Source: Nemophila menziesii | Lineage: Eukaryota > Streptophyta > Magnoliopsida > Boraginales > Hydrophyllaceae | Direction: 5' to 3' | Assembly: GCA_029959085.1 (NCBI GenBank) | Contig: JARWIR010000091.1 | Coordinates: 1,302,001-1,366,000, forward strand | Length of the DNA: 64,000 bases | Shown here: piece after piece, positions 48,971 to 62,339 of the stretch | Layout: each line of letters starts with the position of its first letter | Numbering within the stretch: the stretch's first letter is position 1 | Made by a program: the position numbers and the translations under genes | The notes under the pieces: model-generated | What the model was told of the DNA's origin: nothing | Database searches by the model: none | What the model saw: only the letters and a program-made list of their open reading frames with translations

Positions 48971-50335
48971 CCAATTAATTACACTTCTACACTTTTCATT
49001 CCAAAAAAAAGGAAGGAGTAAATTACTTCCTACTTACTCACAAATTAGCAACTTAAATCCCAATTAAACACATTGTCATATTTACCTTCCATTATTACCC
49101 TTATATGATAGTTTTATTTTTTAAAAATTTTAATTTTTTTTCTATTTCTTTTTAAATTTTTTTTAATTTTTTTTCAAATTCTTTTTTTTTTTGAAATTTA
49201 TTTTATCGAAATTTATTTTCCCGAATTTTTTTTTTCAAATTTTAATTTTCAAAAAGAAAATTCCCGAATTTTTTTCTTCAAAAATCGAAAATCCGGGTCG
49301 TGTGTTGCTATAACACACAAATATAGGTTTATGTGTTCATGTAACACACAAAATTGATATAAAGGATTCTCTTTTTTAACAAATTTATTTTTTCTCTTTA
49401 TTTATTGCATACACCCTATTTTTACTCGTTTTTAACTATCTTGATATATTGTCTTTTTGTGCAACACTTTTTTGCTATTTTTGTGTGTTCTAAGTCACAC
49501 AAAATTTAATTTTGTTTATTCCAATTTTGTGTATTCCAAGAACACACAAATCTCAGAATTGTGTATTCTTAGAACACACAAAACTCATTTGTGTGTATTC
49601 ATGGAACACATAAACTCGAATTATGTATTCCTGTAATACAGATTTTTTTGGTCCAATTCCGTGGAACACACAAATCTCAGAATTGTGTATTCTTGGAACA
49701 CACAAATCCGATGAACGCACAAATCTCAGATTTGTGTGTTCAAATTGTGTGTTCATGGAACACACAAATCGCAAATTTGTGTGTTCCACGAAATTGGAAC
49801 ACATAAAGCTCAAATTTGTGTGTTCATGGAACACATAAAACTCAAAATTGTGTGTTCCACGGAACTAGAACACATAAAGCTCAAATTTGTGTGTTCATGG
49901 AACACATAAAACACAAATTTGTGTGTTCATGGAACACAGAAAACTCAAATTTGTGTATTCATGGAACACATAAAACTCGAACTTATGTATTCATGGAACA
50001 CATAAAACTCGAACTTATGTATTCTTAAAATACACAAAACTTGATTTTGGTTGGCCCAATTATGTGTATTCCTGAACACACAAATCTTAGAATTGTGTGT
50101 TCCTGAACACACAAATCTCAGTATTGCGTGTTCAAGGAACACAAAATTTCGAAAAAAAAAGTTCGGGTAAAAGATTTCGAAAAAAAATTCAAAAAAAAAA
50201 TTGGAAAAAAATATTAAAAATAAAAATAAATAAATATTATTATAATTAATTAATAGGCCTATGAGTATTTTTGTAATCTTCTAATTTTTTGTATTTAAGT
50301 GGGAATTAAGTTGAAGTTGTAATTAATTGAGAATT
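48967..50335. mobile_element. TIR element with hairpin minisatellite, copy B
   Basis: Counterpart of 30151-31446 with ends ATTCCCAATTAATTACACTT and (reversed) AATTCTCAATTAATTACAAC. Same internal organisation. Confidence 0.6.
49290..50150. repeat. phased hairpin minisatellite, copy B
   Basis: Counterpart of 30455-31275 with several units gained, lost or altered (for example extra 'tggaacacacaaatc' units at 49690-49770). Confidence 0.85.
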
Positions 50336-50369
50336 ATTACGCTCTCCGCGTAATTAACTGAACGTTGTC

Positions 50370-50371
<2 letters not shown>

Positions 50372-50434
<63 letters not shown>
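50372..50434. repeat. (AT)n microsatellite
   Basis: About 30 AT units with one CATA break. Only five units at the matching place in copy A (31482). Confidence 0.95.
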
Positions 50435-50444
50435 CACTAGGTAA

Positions 50445-50650
50445 AACCCTTGTCTAAAGACACTAAAGCAAAAATTATTTCCGTTGACGGGAATTGAACC
50501 CAGGTTCCGTGGGTGAAGAGGAAAGATTAAATCCTGGCCACCACTTATGTTTAGCCAGATTAAATCCTGGCCACCACTTATGTTTAGCAAAATTTAATCT
50601 TGGTCATCACTTATGCGGGTAAATCTGAACCGTAGAAAAAACTCTGATAT
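50445..50650 (-). repeat. tRNA-like remnant with three 38-bp repeats, copy B
   Basis: Counterpart of 31490-31650. Here the segment 'agattaaatcctggccacca' plus 'cttatgtttagc' is present about three times (50525-50615), against once in copy A. The B-box-like GGGTTCAATTCC is at 50490-50501 on the minus strand. Confidence 0.4.
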
Positions 50651-50657
50651 ATAATAT

Positions 50658-50763
<106 letters not shown>

Positions 50764-51599
50764 GGTATTATTGACCCACAAGATTTTAAAAATTTGTTTA
50801 ACAAATGTAGTTTAAGACATAATTTTAAAACACAAATAATCTCCAACACTCCAATAAGTAATTCATCCTTTTGATTTACCATAAATCTTTAATACATGAT
50901 TTTTTTTATTTGTTAAGAATCTCCTTAGAGACTATTTAGTATAAAAAATTCAAAGTTTTATTTCTAACTTCGAATTTCAAATAATATGAATGTAAAAAAT
51001 GGTATACTTAAAAAAAGTTGATACTTTTATATATAGGTGTAACAGAAGAAAATGATTATACATTTAAATAATATGGATTAAATTTATGGTGTAATACACT
51101 AAGATATGTCATCAACGTATTACAATTGTAATTTGCATTGTAACGTAAAAAAGTTGAAGTATTTCTGATAGTTTGTTAGTTGACCATAGTAACTTTTAAC
51201 TTTTACTAAAGATAAGAAAAAACATCTCATCAATTAAGCTGGATCTTTAACCATAAACCCAATCTTGTGTTAAACTTTTTCATTTTTTGAACAAAGGATT
51301 GATTTGATACCCTATCCTTTTTTTTCCAAGATACACAACCCCACAGAGATACAAGGGAATCATGTAGGAATTTAAATAATAATAATAATAAAAATAAATA
51401 CTAATTATAATAATAAAGTCATCTCAAGGTATGTTCAAATATGTATGTTTTTTAATGGGAAACATATTTGAACACGAATAAATTACCTGATAAATCTAAC
51501 TTTGTGGTCATCAAATCAAAAGATGCTCATAATTAAATTAAAAAAAAGGCGTCTAAGCTAAAAATAAAACAAAAAACTATTACAAGAAAATTTCTTTCT

Positions 51600-53760
<2,161 letters not shown>

Positions 53761-53902
53761 TGAGGCGGTTGATTACGGAAAATTATTAAATTTTAAAAAA
53801 AGAGACGAAACCTGTCGTTTCAATTTTAGGTGATTTTGAAGAATAACATCGAGAGGGAAGAGGAAGGGGGGTTGTGTCCAACTGTGTGTATTTCTAGGTG
53901 TT

Positions 53903-53910
53903 TATTTATA
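53903..53910 (-). promoter_or_regulatory. TATA box of the copy B gene
   Basis: TATAAATA on the minus strand, 143-150 bp upstream of the start codon, in the same context as copy A. Confidence 0.5.
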
Positions 53911-54993
53911 GGCGACATGCATAAAATATAAAATAATTCTTGAAACTAATTTATGTTTATTAAAGTGTGTAATTTGAAGATTTAATTGTTTATTTGGGAT
54001 TTTTGTTTGCTCGGATTTTCTTTTTGGTGTCTAGGTTCAGAACATATTATAGAAGTATGGCCCACATAGAAATTAAACAAATAAATTGATTTATCATTCG
54101 ATATTTGATATCTAATTACACAATAATCAATTTTTTTAATATTATCTATAGTGGATTTTGTATAAGTTATTAAAAATACAATGTTTAAATTCAAAGATTT
54201 TTTATTCTTTGTAATTCAAAATTTTGAAAAATATCAATACAAATAATTAAAGTAATTGAGATACTATATATGTACTTCAAACAATATTAATTTTATTTAT
54301 ATTCTAACATAGTAAAATATTCAATCCACTTGATTTCTTCTAATTTAGAATAAATTGCCTATATAGGGTAGAAAAGTGAGAGGTATTTCAAATTGTTTTT
54401 TTAAAAATAAAATAGAAATTATACTAATAAATTTCTATTCCTGAATATTCAAATTCAAGTCATTAAATGTGAATAAACCTAATAAATATTGGTTACCTTT
54501 TATCGTAAATTTCATATACCTTTTATATTTTCTTAAAACCATTATTAATAATATTTATTATTATTATTATTATGATTATTATTATTATAGTAATAATAAG
54601 AGTAAATACAATTGTTATCCTCTGTCATTACTAAAAAAAATCACTTATTGGTGGAATTTAATTGGAGGTCTCATCTAATTAATGACTTTAATTAAACCTA
54701 TGTCTATAGTCATATATTTGGAAAAAATTGTTATAACTAATATTTATGATTTGAAAAAAAAAATAACATGATAAACACCTTCCATATTTTGTTCCATTAG
54801 TATTGATCCTATTAAGTTAAAAAGATAAACATGATAAATTTGTTCCGTGACAAAAAAATTGCACCAAGCTTTTTGTTTTTTTAACTAAAAATGATAAATA
54901 CTAATTAGTATTTCTTTTAGTCGAAAATAAACTTAGATTAATGAAAAAACAAAGTGTTACATGGAACATATTACAATAAACGAAGAAAATAAA

Positions 54994-55450
54994 TCAGCCT
55001 ACACCAGTGACTAAGAAGTCATTTTTAAGAAGCTGAACTAATTGAGAAAGGGGGTTAAAGGCCCAATTACTAGGCAAAGGGTTGTGCATCTCTTGTCTAG
55101 CAAGCCAATCAGCTGTTGTGTTGTGTCTCCTATTAATGTAAGAGTGGGAGATATGCATATTTTTTGACAGCTGCAAAATGTCTTCAAAAATAGGTTGTAG
55201 AAATTGATTGTCAGAGGAAGATCTTGATCGGAGAGTCTTCACAATAACTTGACAGTCGCTCTTGATTTTCTGTTTATATTGATGGTATTTTTGAGCTTCT
55301 GAGACTGCATTACGAACCCCAATTGACTCAGCTTCCACTGTTGAAAATGCAGAAAATTTCCAAGTCATTCCATCCAAAAAATAGCCCTGTGAATTACTGA
55401 AAAACAAGCAGCAGTAGCTAAGTTAAGAGAGGGGGAGTTTGAAGCATCAA
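54994..55450 (-). pseudogene. LINE RNase H domain
   Basis: Two overlapping frames give LFLYVDASNSPSLNLATAAC (first catalytic Asp in YVDAS), then FSAFSTVEAESIGVRNAVSE (catalytic Glu in EAE), KIKSDCQVIVKTLRS (third acidic residue in SD) and HISHSYINRRHNTTADWLAR (final Asp in ADWLA). This is the plant LINE/RVT_3-type RNase H. One frameshift near 55390 separates the first strand from the rest. Confidence 0.82.
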
Positions 55451-56483
55451 CGTATAAAAATAAGATATTATTAAAGGAATTTATGCTATTGTGTATGTTT
55501 AATATAGCATAATCATAAGGGAAATTTTTAGTGTTGTGTTTAGCTGTAGAATTTTGATTTAGCTCAAGATTTTTACCTGTGCAGTTTAAGGAAGAGTTAG
55601 TATTGTTTTTAGCCTCAGAAGTATTAAATTTTCTATATTCACCATAGGCTTTATAAGCGTTATTGATATTAATCAGGGGAAAGATGTTTTGAATCTCGAA
55701 GAAGATTTTATTTCTACTTTTCCAAGTAAACCATGCAATCCAGGCTGCCACTTCTACCAATTTCCTATCTTGATCATCAGTGACTTTCAATTCCATAAGA
55801 AATTTAAGCCAAGCGTCAAATCTGTAAGTAATATTAGAATGTGAAAGGAAGGAAATGGGAGCAGCAAACCAAGTAGCCCTTGAACTAGGACATGTAAAAA
55901 AGATATGCTCAATAGTTTCATTACTATCATTGCAGATTTTGCAGAGGTTGTTAAGTGCACATTTACTATCAAAGAGATTTTGTTGAGTAGGTAAGGCATT
56001 TGTAGCTGCCTTCCAAAGAAAAATAAGTATCTCTGGAGGTAGCTTTAAAAGCCAAAACCTTTTCCAAAAGTCATCATTATTATTATAAGAGGAGGAGGGA
56101 TGTAAATATTTTTCAACTTTATTAGAGTTAATCTCTTTATATATAATATAGTTCTAACAGTTTTTGGTAGAAAAAGACCTGTAACAGAGATATTCCAACA
56201 AAGTTTATCTTTTACATTTGTAAAAGGTTTACTATGAGAAATAATTTAAAATAAGCTTAGTGTTCCATTAATTAGTATCATTATCAATAAGTTCAGAGAC
56301 AGTATTTAAATGTGAGTTATTGATATTGTTGATAGATTTTTTTTTTTTTAATTCAAGCCAATGAGAATTCCAAATATTAATATCAACTCCATTACCAATG
56401 GCCCACTTAATATCTTTTAAGAAGATGTCTCTACTTGTAATGAGTAATTTAAAGCACCATAAGGCACTCGCATTAACTGAAGC
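55450..56483 (-). pseudogene. LINE zf-RVT and connecting region
   Basis: The minus strand reads AWIAWFTWKSRNKIFFE (55690-55770, the IWK.RN..VF block). Next comes a Cys/His region at 55870-55960 with the 'C..F..S..A' pattern, and FKLLITSRDIFLKDIKWAIG followed by GVDINIWNSHWL (56330-56450). Stops and frame changes are present. Confidence 0.7.
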
Positions 56484-56997
56484 CAGGGGCGGACCCACCT
56501 TAGGCCCAGGGGGGGGGGCTCAAGCCCCCCTTGAACTCGTAAATTTTAAAATACGTCAACGTAATTTTGACTCGAAAAATAATTAACTTTCACTTAGAAG
56601 TTATCTGACACGTGCATGCAATAAAAAGCATACAAGTCATTGTAGATTAGTGGTTTATTATCTTTACATTTTAAAATTTATCTTAGATGTCATGTGTTCG
56701 AATCATAACTTTTGCTTTATTATTTTTCACAAATATACATATAATGATTCGCAAATAAGTGTCGAATTGATTATTTTAGAGCTAAAAACGATTTTCAATT
56801 AAAATTTGAATGTTTGTAACAAATATTAAAAATTATTTTGACATTCGTATTGAATTTTTATATTTGTATTTTGACATTATTAATTATATGTTTATTTATC
56901 CTTTTTTTTTACTTTAAATTTTTTTTGAAAAACGTTAACCCTTAAATTTTTGTATATTTCAAGCCCCCCCTCGATTTAACTTCTGGATCCGCCCCTG
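56484..56997. mobile_element. non-autonomous hAT element with 8-bp target duplication
   Basis: 514 bp, ends CAGGGGCGGACCCACCTTAG and (reversed) CAGGGGCGGATCCAGAAGTT, flanked by perfect ACTGAAGC at 56476-56483 and 56998-57005. CAGGGGCGGA ends and 8-bp duplications are hAT hallmarks. C- and G-runs follow each end. The interior is AT-rich and noncoding. Removing it with one flank copy restores LINE continuity. Confidence 0.92.
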
Positions 56998-58297
56998 ACT
57001 GAAGCAGATAAGAAATTTCCATTATGAAATATATGCCTTTAAGAATTTTATAAGCAAGAAAACTTGTATTTTGGGTTAACTTCCAGGCTGTAGAAGGAAG
57101 AAGGGCAAGATTTTGATCACAAATTTTTTTAAAGCCCATTCCCCCTTCAAATTTAGGGAGTTCCAGAGTTTTCAAACTTTTCCAATCGATTTTTTTATCA
57201 CCTTTATACCCCACCAAAAAGAGTCAATTAAGATACTAATCACAGTACAAGTAGTAATAGGTATAAGGAATAAAGACATAGTATAAATAGGAATGAATTG
57301 AATAATAGCCTTTATCAAAGTTTCCTTACCACCTGTTGAAAGTAATTTAGTATTCTAGTGATTTAATTTTTTTTGTAATTAATTCTATTAACCAATCAAG
57401 GGATTTTATTTTTGATCTACCCCAGTTAAAGGGTAGACCTAAATATCTTCCCAAATCAGGAAGATGGTTCATTCTTATAAGAGAAGTAAGTTGTGCAGCT
57501 ATCATAGGTGGTGTATTCTTACTATAAATAATACCACTCTTATTTAAGTTGATTTTTTTCCCAGATGCATAAGAATATTTATATATAACATCCAAAAAAT
57601 GTTCAAATTCATCTTGATTAGCTTTTAGGAAAAATAAACCGTCATCAGCAAAAATAATATGCGACAAAGAGGGACAATTTCTTGCTAGTTTTACCCCTTG
57701 TAATAAGTTTATTTTTTACTTTATCTTTCATAAGTGAGCTCAAAGCTTGAGTGAGGATACAGAAAAGAAAGGGGGAGAGGGGACCCCCCTGTCTTAAACC
57801 TCTAGAGGGTTTTTTTAAGGTGTATAGGAGTTCCATTTAAGACTATAGAGTAGGAAACAGTATAAATACATTGATGAATGATTTTTAACCAAATTTTAGA
57901 GAAACCAAATTTTTTCATCATATCAATCGAAAAATCCCATTCCACATTTTCAAAGGCTTTTGAGATGTCAGCTTTAATAGCAGTTGTGTAATTCTTTGAA
58001 TTTCTAGTTTTTTTAAGATAGGTAACAGCCTCATGGGCTATTATAATATTTTCTAGAATGTTTCTTCCAGGAATGAAAGCTATTTGTTCCTCAGAAATGA
58101 TAATATTCATTATAGGTTTTAATCTATTAACAAAAATACCAGCAAGAATCTTGTACAGAAAATTTGGATAATTTATAGGTCTGTAATGGCCTATATTAGC
58201 AGGTCCATCAATTTTTGGAATTAAAATAATATAGGTGTTGTTTATAGGTGTTGAGGAGCTATTATTGTAGAGGAAATATGAAATAAATTTCATAAGA
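56998..58297 (-). pseudogene. LINE reverse transcriptase
   Basis: Fragments in order: 57802-58293 (IILIPKIDGPANIGHYRPIN, EEQIAFIPGRNILENIIIAH, IKADISKAFENVEWDF: fingers and palm with the first catalytic Asp), 57645-57836 (GLRQGGPLSPFLFCILTQAL), 57347-57667 (HIIFADDGLFFLKA with the catalytic DD, LNKSGIIYSKN, LGRYLGLPF) and 56942-57217 (VGYKGDKKIDWKSLKTLELP, the W..WK.lC.PK..GGLG.. block). Two or three frameshifts. It begins abruptly at the CACTA border, so the N-terminal part is lost. Confidence 0.88.
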
Positions 58298-58760
58298 CAC
58301 TACAGCAGGGCGGTTGTTTACCGACGACACGTGTCGTCGGTAAAACCCCGCGTTTCGTCGGTAAAACAGCTTACCGACGACTAGTCGTTGGTAATAATTT
58401 GTCCCTAGTAATCAATCGGTAAACTGAAGGCTTACTGACATCTTCTTGTTCTCTCGTCCCTAAACGGGATATTTTTAACGACGAACATGGTCGTCGGTAT
58501 CGGCAGACCCTTACCGACGACTTCGTTGTGTTTCACCCCTAAACGGGATACTTTTACCGACAACCAAGGTCGCCGGTAGCTATAGACATTATCGACGACA
58601 TGCTCGTCGGTATTTAATTATTTAATAATTTTTATTTTTAAATGCCCACCCCCATTTTTTTATAAATCTTGTTATCGACGACATTCATATCTTGAACGTC
58701 GTCGGTATTTTTTTTAAAGTCGTCAACACAATTGCCGACGACATTCATGTCAAGAATGTC
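58298..58760. repeat. CACTA terminus and subterminal repeats
   Basis: About a dozen ACCGACGAC or GTCGTCGGTA motifs in both orientations, often as inverted pairs (for example ACCGACGACACGTGTCGTCGGT at 58321). Such arrays are binding sites of the TNP1-type protein in En/Spm elements (known for the family; inferred here). Confidence 0.85.
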
Positions 58761-59012
58761 GTCGGCATCCATATTAATTTTTTTTAAAGAAATCAATTTT
58801 TGAATTCTTATTTAATTTTTATTTTTTTATTATTTTTAATTTAATATTAATAAAAGAGAATAATTTAAAAAACATTACATATATCGATAAAAATAAATAT
58901 ACCCGGGTAGTCAAACTCCAGGAATAAAGTCAAACACCCGGAGTTAAAAGTCAAAATATTACATAACTTCATAAAAGTAATAAAATAAAAGTCTTAGTAC
59001 ATAACAATCAAA

Positions 59013-60597
59013 TCACAGATCAGATAAATTCTCATCATCTTCTTCATCTTCATCTTCCGAATCTTCATTTAGAATCAGAGGGAGACCATTGGCGGATCTA
59101 GATTCATTCAGGCCTCGGAGCATCTTCTCTATAAAATCTTCAGAAGATCCAGAGACGCTCAATGGAGTAGCTTCACCCGGTATCGGAGGAAATCCTTGAT
59201 GTTGGTGGAAGTCGTTCATACCCTCTAACATCCGCTGGAGTAGCACCGCGTTTTTCTGTGCAGTCTTGTCTGGAACGGTAGGAGCCTTTGGTGTCTTCCA
59301 GACGCCTCCAATTCCTGGGATCCAGTGTCTACTCTTCGGAGGTTTCATCACCTCCTGTATCGTCTCCTTCATCGCTCCGATTTGATCCTCCACCGGAACA
59401 TCTTCGGATTGGGACCCCGACTCGATAACTCGATCTTTGAGCTTGTCCCTATAAACGCCATGTAATAAAATTTCAAATAAATAATTAATAAAAGTAACAA
59501 AAAATTAAATTTAAAGTTAAATAATTTATTTTAAACTATAAAAAGGAAAATAGACCACTTACACTAGCCTGCTCCCATCTTTCGTCCCGCCAGGTTCCCT
59601 TTGCCCCGTCATAGCTCAAATACTCGAAGTAACCGCCTATTGGCGGAAGTGGGAGTTCCTCTTGTGCCTGCTCGTCCAAAAAGTTCAGGGGATCCTTAGT
59701 AGTAATCTTCAACCTACCCTATAAAATATACAATAAAAAATTATAATTATTGAAAAATTAAATTAAATAACTAATAAATTTTATTTTTTACTATAAGAAA
59801 TTATACCTCGATAATTTCGTGTCGAGTCTGTGATTGGTTCCTAGAACCTGACTTGTTCGGCTTCTTCTGCTTCTGCCTATTTTTTTATTAATCTCCGACT
59901 AAGCCTGTTACAATTCAAGTTAAAAAAATAATTAAATACTAATTTAATAATAAAATAATCAAAGTATAATATTACCTTTTGATTCGGGTCACAGAACAAA
60001 TTACAGGTTCTCCTCCAATCCTCGGGAAGCACCTCCGAAGGACACTCGTCCGTATCGAAGTAATCGGCCTTAAGGTCATACTTCCACCGCCTGTAGGCAG
60101 TGGACTGAGACGATGTCAGCTTACCCTTGATATACGGCCAATCTTTTCGGGCCCTCCACTCCTCAAGGTTGAAAAACTCCACGAGATTTTCAAGAATCGT
60201 GGCTTTGAGCGGCCTCGAGACTTGACTCCATCTGTCATAGTAAGGCGGGAATGTGTCTCGGACCGCGGACCCCAATACTTGGGCCACATGCTTCTCATAC
60301 TCACCGTAGGGGTTCCACGTATCATCGAGAATACAGAATTCGACATAAGGGCCCATCTAATTTCTCTTTTGCCTCTTGGGCCGTTTTAAGGGTCGATATG
60401 GTTCTAGGTCGCCTTTTTCTCCTAACTGTTTATTGAAATAGTATTAATTAAATTATTAATTTATGTTAATTGAATTTTATATATTATTTTATATTACCGG
60501 CGGTTGGTTACAGTCTAGGAGGCTGTGGTTCGGATTCCTAGGCGGATCCTCCCCGTTATTATCACCCCGGTGATAATTAGACATCACATCGGCCATC
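59013..60597 (-). pseudogene. CACTA TNP1-type protein (Transposase_24-like), probably frameshifted
   Basis: Accessory DNA-binding protein of plant CACTA elements. Exon 1 (60498-60597) starts MADVMSNYHRGDNNGEDPP. The next exon starts at 60425 (RRKRRPRTISTLKTAQEAK) and, after an apparent frameshift near 60340-60356, continues in the frame with DDTWNPYGEYEKHVAQVLGS, RDTFPPYYDRWSQVSRPLKA and FFNLEEWRARKDW (to 59976). These fit the 'W..VP...K..I...V...F.' core of the family. Further exons: 59812-59869 (KPNKSGSRNQSQTRHEI, the S..NRS...H..GS-type motif), about 59573-59719 (PIGGYFEYLSYDGAKGTWRD) and 59013-59450, ending in an acidic tail (EDSEDEDEEDDENLSDL). Exon borders after the first two are estimates. 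Confidence 0.7.
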
Positions 60598-61024
60598 TAT
60601 AATTTAAATAAAATTAATAAATTAGTTTATATTTATATTTACAACCTAGTCCATATATTTTTTAAATTTACAAAAATACCCTTAAAGTCTATTATAATAT
60701 TTTTTAAAGTTTTTTAAATAGCATTTTAGTCCTTGTAGTTTTTAAATTTACAAAAAAAAATAAAAATTAATTTTTAAAGTCCATATATTATAAATTTCAT
60801 TTTCGTCCTTATATTTTTAAAATTTACAAAAATACCCTTCAAGTCTATAATAATTTTTTTAAGTTGTTTAAATAGCATTTTAGTCCCTAAAGTTTGCATA
60901 TTTACAAAAATAAATATAAATTAATTTTTAAAGTCCATATATTATACATTGCATTTTAGTCCTTATATTTTTAAAATATATAAAAAAACCCTAATGTCAT
61001 TTAAATTTTTTTAAATAGCATTTT
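60598..61024. other. AT-rich CACTA interior, degenerate 120-bp repeats
   Basis: Three loose copies of a block with 'aatagcattttagtcc', 'aaatttacaaaaatacc' and 'aaagtccatatatta' follow one another at 60650-61020. A fourth resumes after the SINE at 61321. No gene. Confidence 0.55.
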
Positions 61025-61320
61025 TTTTCGTACGAGGGTTCCGGGCTTACACCCGACTAGTCCCACGGGATATATGACTGTCTCCCCAACCATACCTCCA
61101 GGCAATTCAGAACTAGGTTGCCCATATTCTGGGGAGCATTTCGAACCTTGGAAACTTTCCAAACTTTAATAATTTTCTCCCGCCTGCGGAATTCGAACCC
61201 TGTACCTCTCACTTGAGAGAACTTTCCAAACTTTAATAACTTTCTTCCGCCCGCGGGATTCAAACCATGTACCTCTCATTTGAGAGACAGAGCCCTGGCC
61301 AGATGAGCTAGCTCACCTAT
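61025..61320 (-). mobile_element. tRNA-derived SINE with 15-bp target duplication
   Basis: Minus strand begins with a tRNA-like head at 61320: A box TAGCTCATCTGG (61299-61310) and B box GGTTTGAATCC (61256-61266). It ends CCCTCGTACG followed by an A-run at 61021-61028. TTTAAATAGCATTTT flanks both sides (61010-61024 and 61321-61335). Inside, a segment with a second B-box-like GGGTTCGAATTCC and 'attaaagtttggaaagtt' is duplicated (about 61150-61205 and 61210-61270). Noncoding; the open frame across it is incidental. Confidence 0.82.
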
Positions 61321-61335
61321 TTTAAATAGCATTTT

Positions 61336-61930
61336 AGTCCTCAAAGTTTTCATATTTACAAAAATAACCATATTTATTTTCACATAAGTCCCTAAATTTC
61401 ACAACATCAAAATTCTTCACATACACAAATTCTAAAACCTAAATTTCACACCACATATTTGCAATTTAATCAAATAACATCTATCAAAAATCCAAAAATC
61501 CAAAAATCCATCAAAACCCTAATTTTGCTAAAAGTTACAAAAGATTCTATTTACATGTTGTATTTAACTACCAAAAACGTTTAAAAAATCCCTAATACTA
61601 ACACAATAATTCGGAAATTAAAAGTAATCAAATACAAAGCCAAAAAAATTCAATTCATAAATAAAATAAAATAAAGGATTTGAATAGGATTTCGTGTACC
61701 TATTACGTGGAAATTGTGTTGAAGATATCCAGGATTCCATGCCACGTAAGTAGAGAGGAAGAACACAAACACAAACTAGATTTTTGGCATGAAATCACTT
61801 ACATTTGGTGTTATTTGAGTGTTGGGATGGATCAGAATAGCTCCTTCTTGCTCAGAATGGAATTTTTTGAGAGTGTTGTGATGAGTTTGTGTTTCATAAA
61901 TGAGCTCGGTAGGGTTTAATAGAATAAAAG
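61336..61930. other. CACTA interior, no gene recognised
   Basis: AT-rich; includes short 'atccaaaaatcc' repeats at 61490-61510. A 79-residue plus-strand frame at 61680-61919 has no recognised motif. Confidence 0.4.
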
Positions 61931-62195
61931 TTTACCGACGACACGCGTGTCGTCTGTAAATAGGGATGTTTCGTTGGTAAGCGCGACACGTGGCGAACAA
62001 CCGTACGCATGACTGTTGCGTGTCTTTATTTAACGACGACTACTTTTCGAATTTCGTCGATAAATCCATTAGGCGGGAAAATGGACCGCCCAATCTAACC
62101 AATAAATTTTTGACTTTTTAATACCGACGACACATAGGAAGAATGTCGTCGCTAACCATTTACCGACGACATTCATTTCAAGCATGTCGTGGGTA
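61931..62195. repeat. internal CACTA subterminal-type repeats
   Basis: TTTACCGACGACACGCGTGTCGTC at the start closely matches the sequence just inside the left terminus (58317). Further ACCGACGAC/GTCGTCG pairs lie at 62030-62190. Orientation is the same as at the left end, which is not expected for the opposite terminus. Confidence 0.7.
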
Positions 62196-62339
62196 TTTTT
62201 TTAAATTTCCTTTCTTTTTTCATTCTTTTTTATTTCTTTTTTCTTTCTTATTCTTATTTTCTTTCATTCGTATCCACCATCATCAAAAAGCCCGCGGAAT
62301 CCAAACTTTCACTTTATAATAAACACCTCGACCAAAGTT

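Larger units (their letters stand above)
54940..58297 (-). mobile_element. L1-type LINE, 5' truncated by a CACTA insertion
   Basis: Minus strand, from reverse transcriptase at the right (58293) through zf-RVT (55787-56050) to RNase H (54994-55450). It is interrupted by a 514-bp hAT element (56484-56997). The endonuclease and ORF1 are missing because the CACTA element begins at 58298 inside the RT coding region. The left end abuts segmental copy B at about 54893-54940. It is much better preserved than the LINE at 10.9-14.4 kb. Confidence 0.88.

Noticed and set aside
59979..60389. 136-residue plus-strand frame
   Set aside because: Antisense to the TNP1-like exon, which carries the recognisable family motifs.
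61250..61320. Functional tRNA gene
   Set aside because: A and B boxes are present, but the cloverleaf is not complete and the segment continues into a SINE body with A-tail and target duplication.
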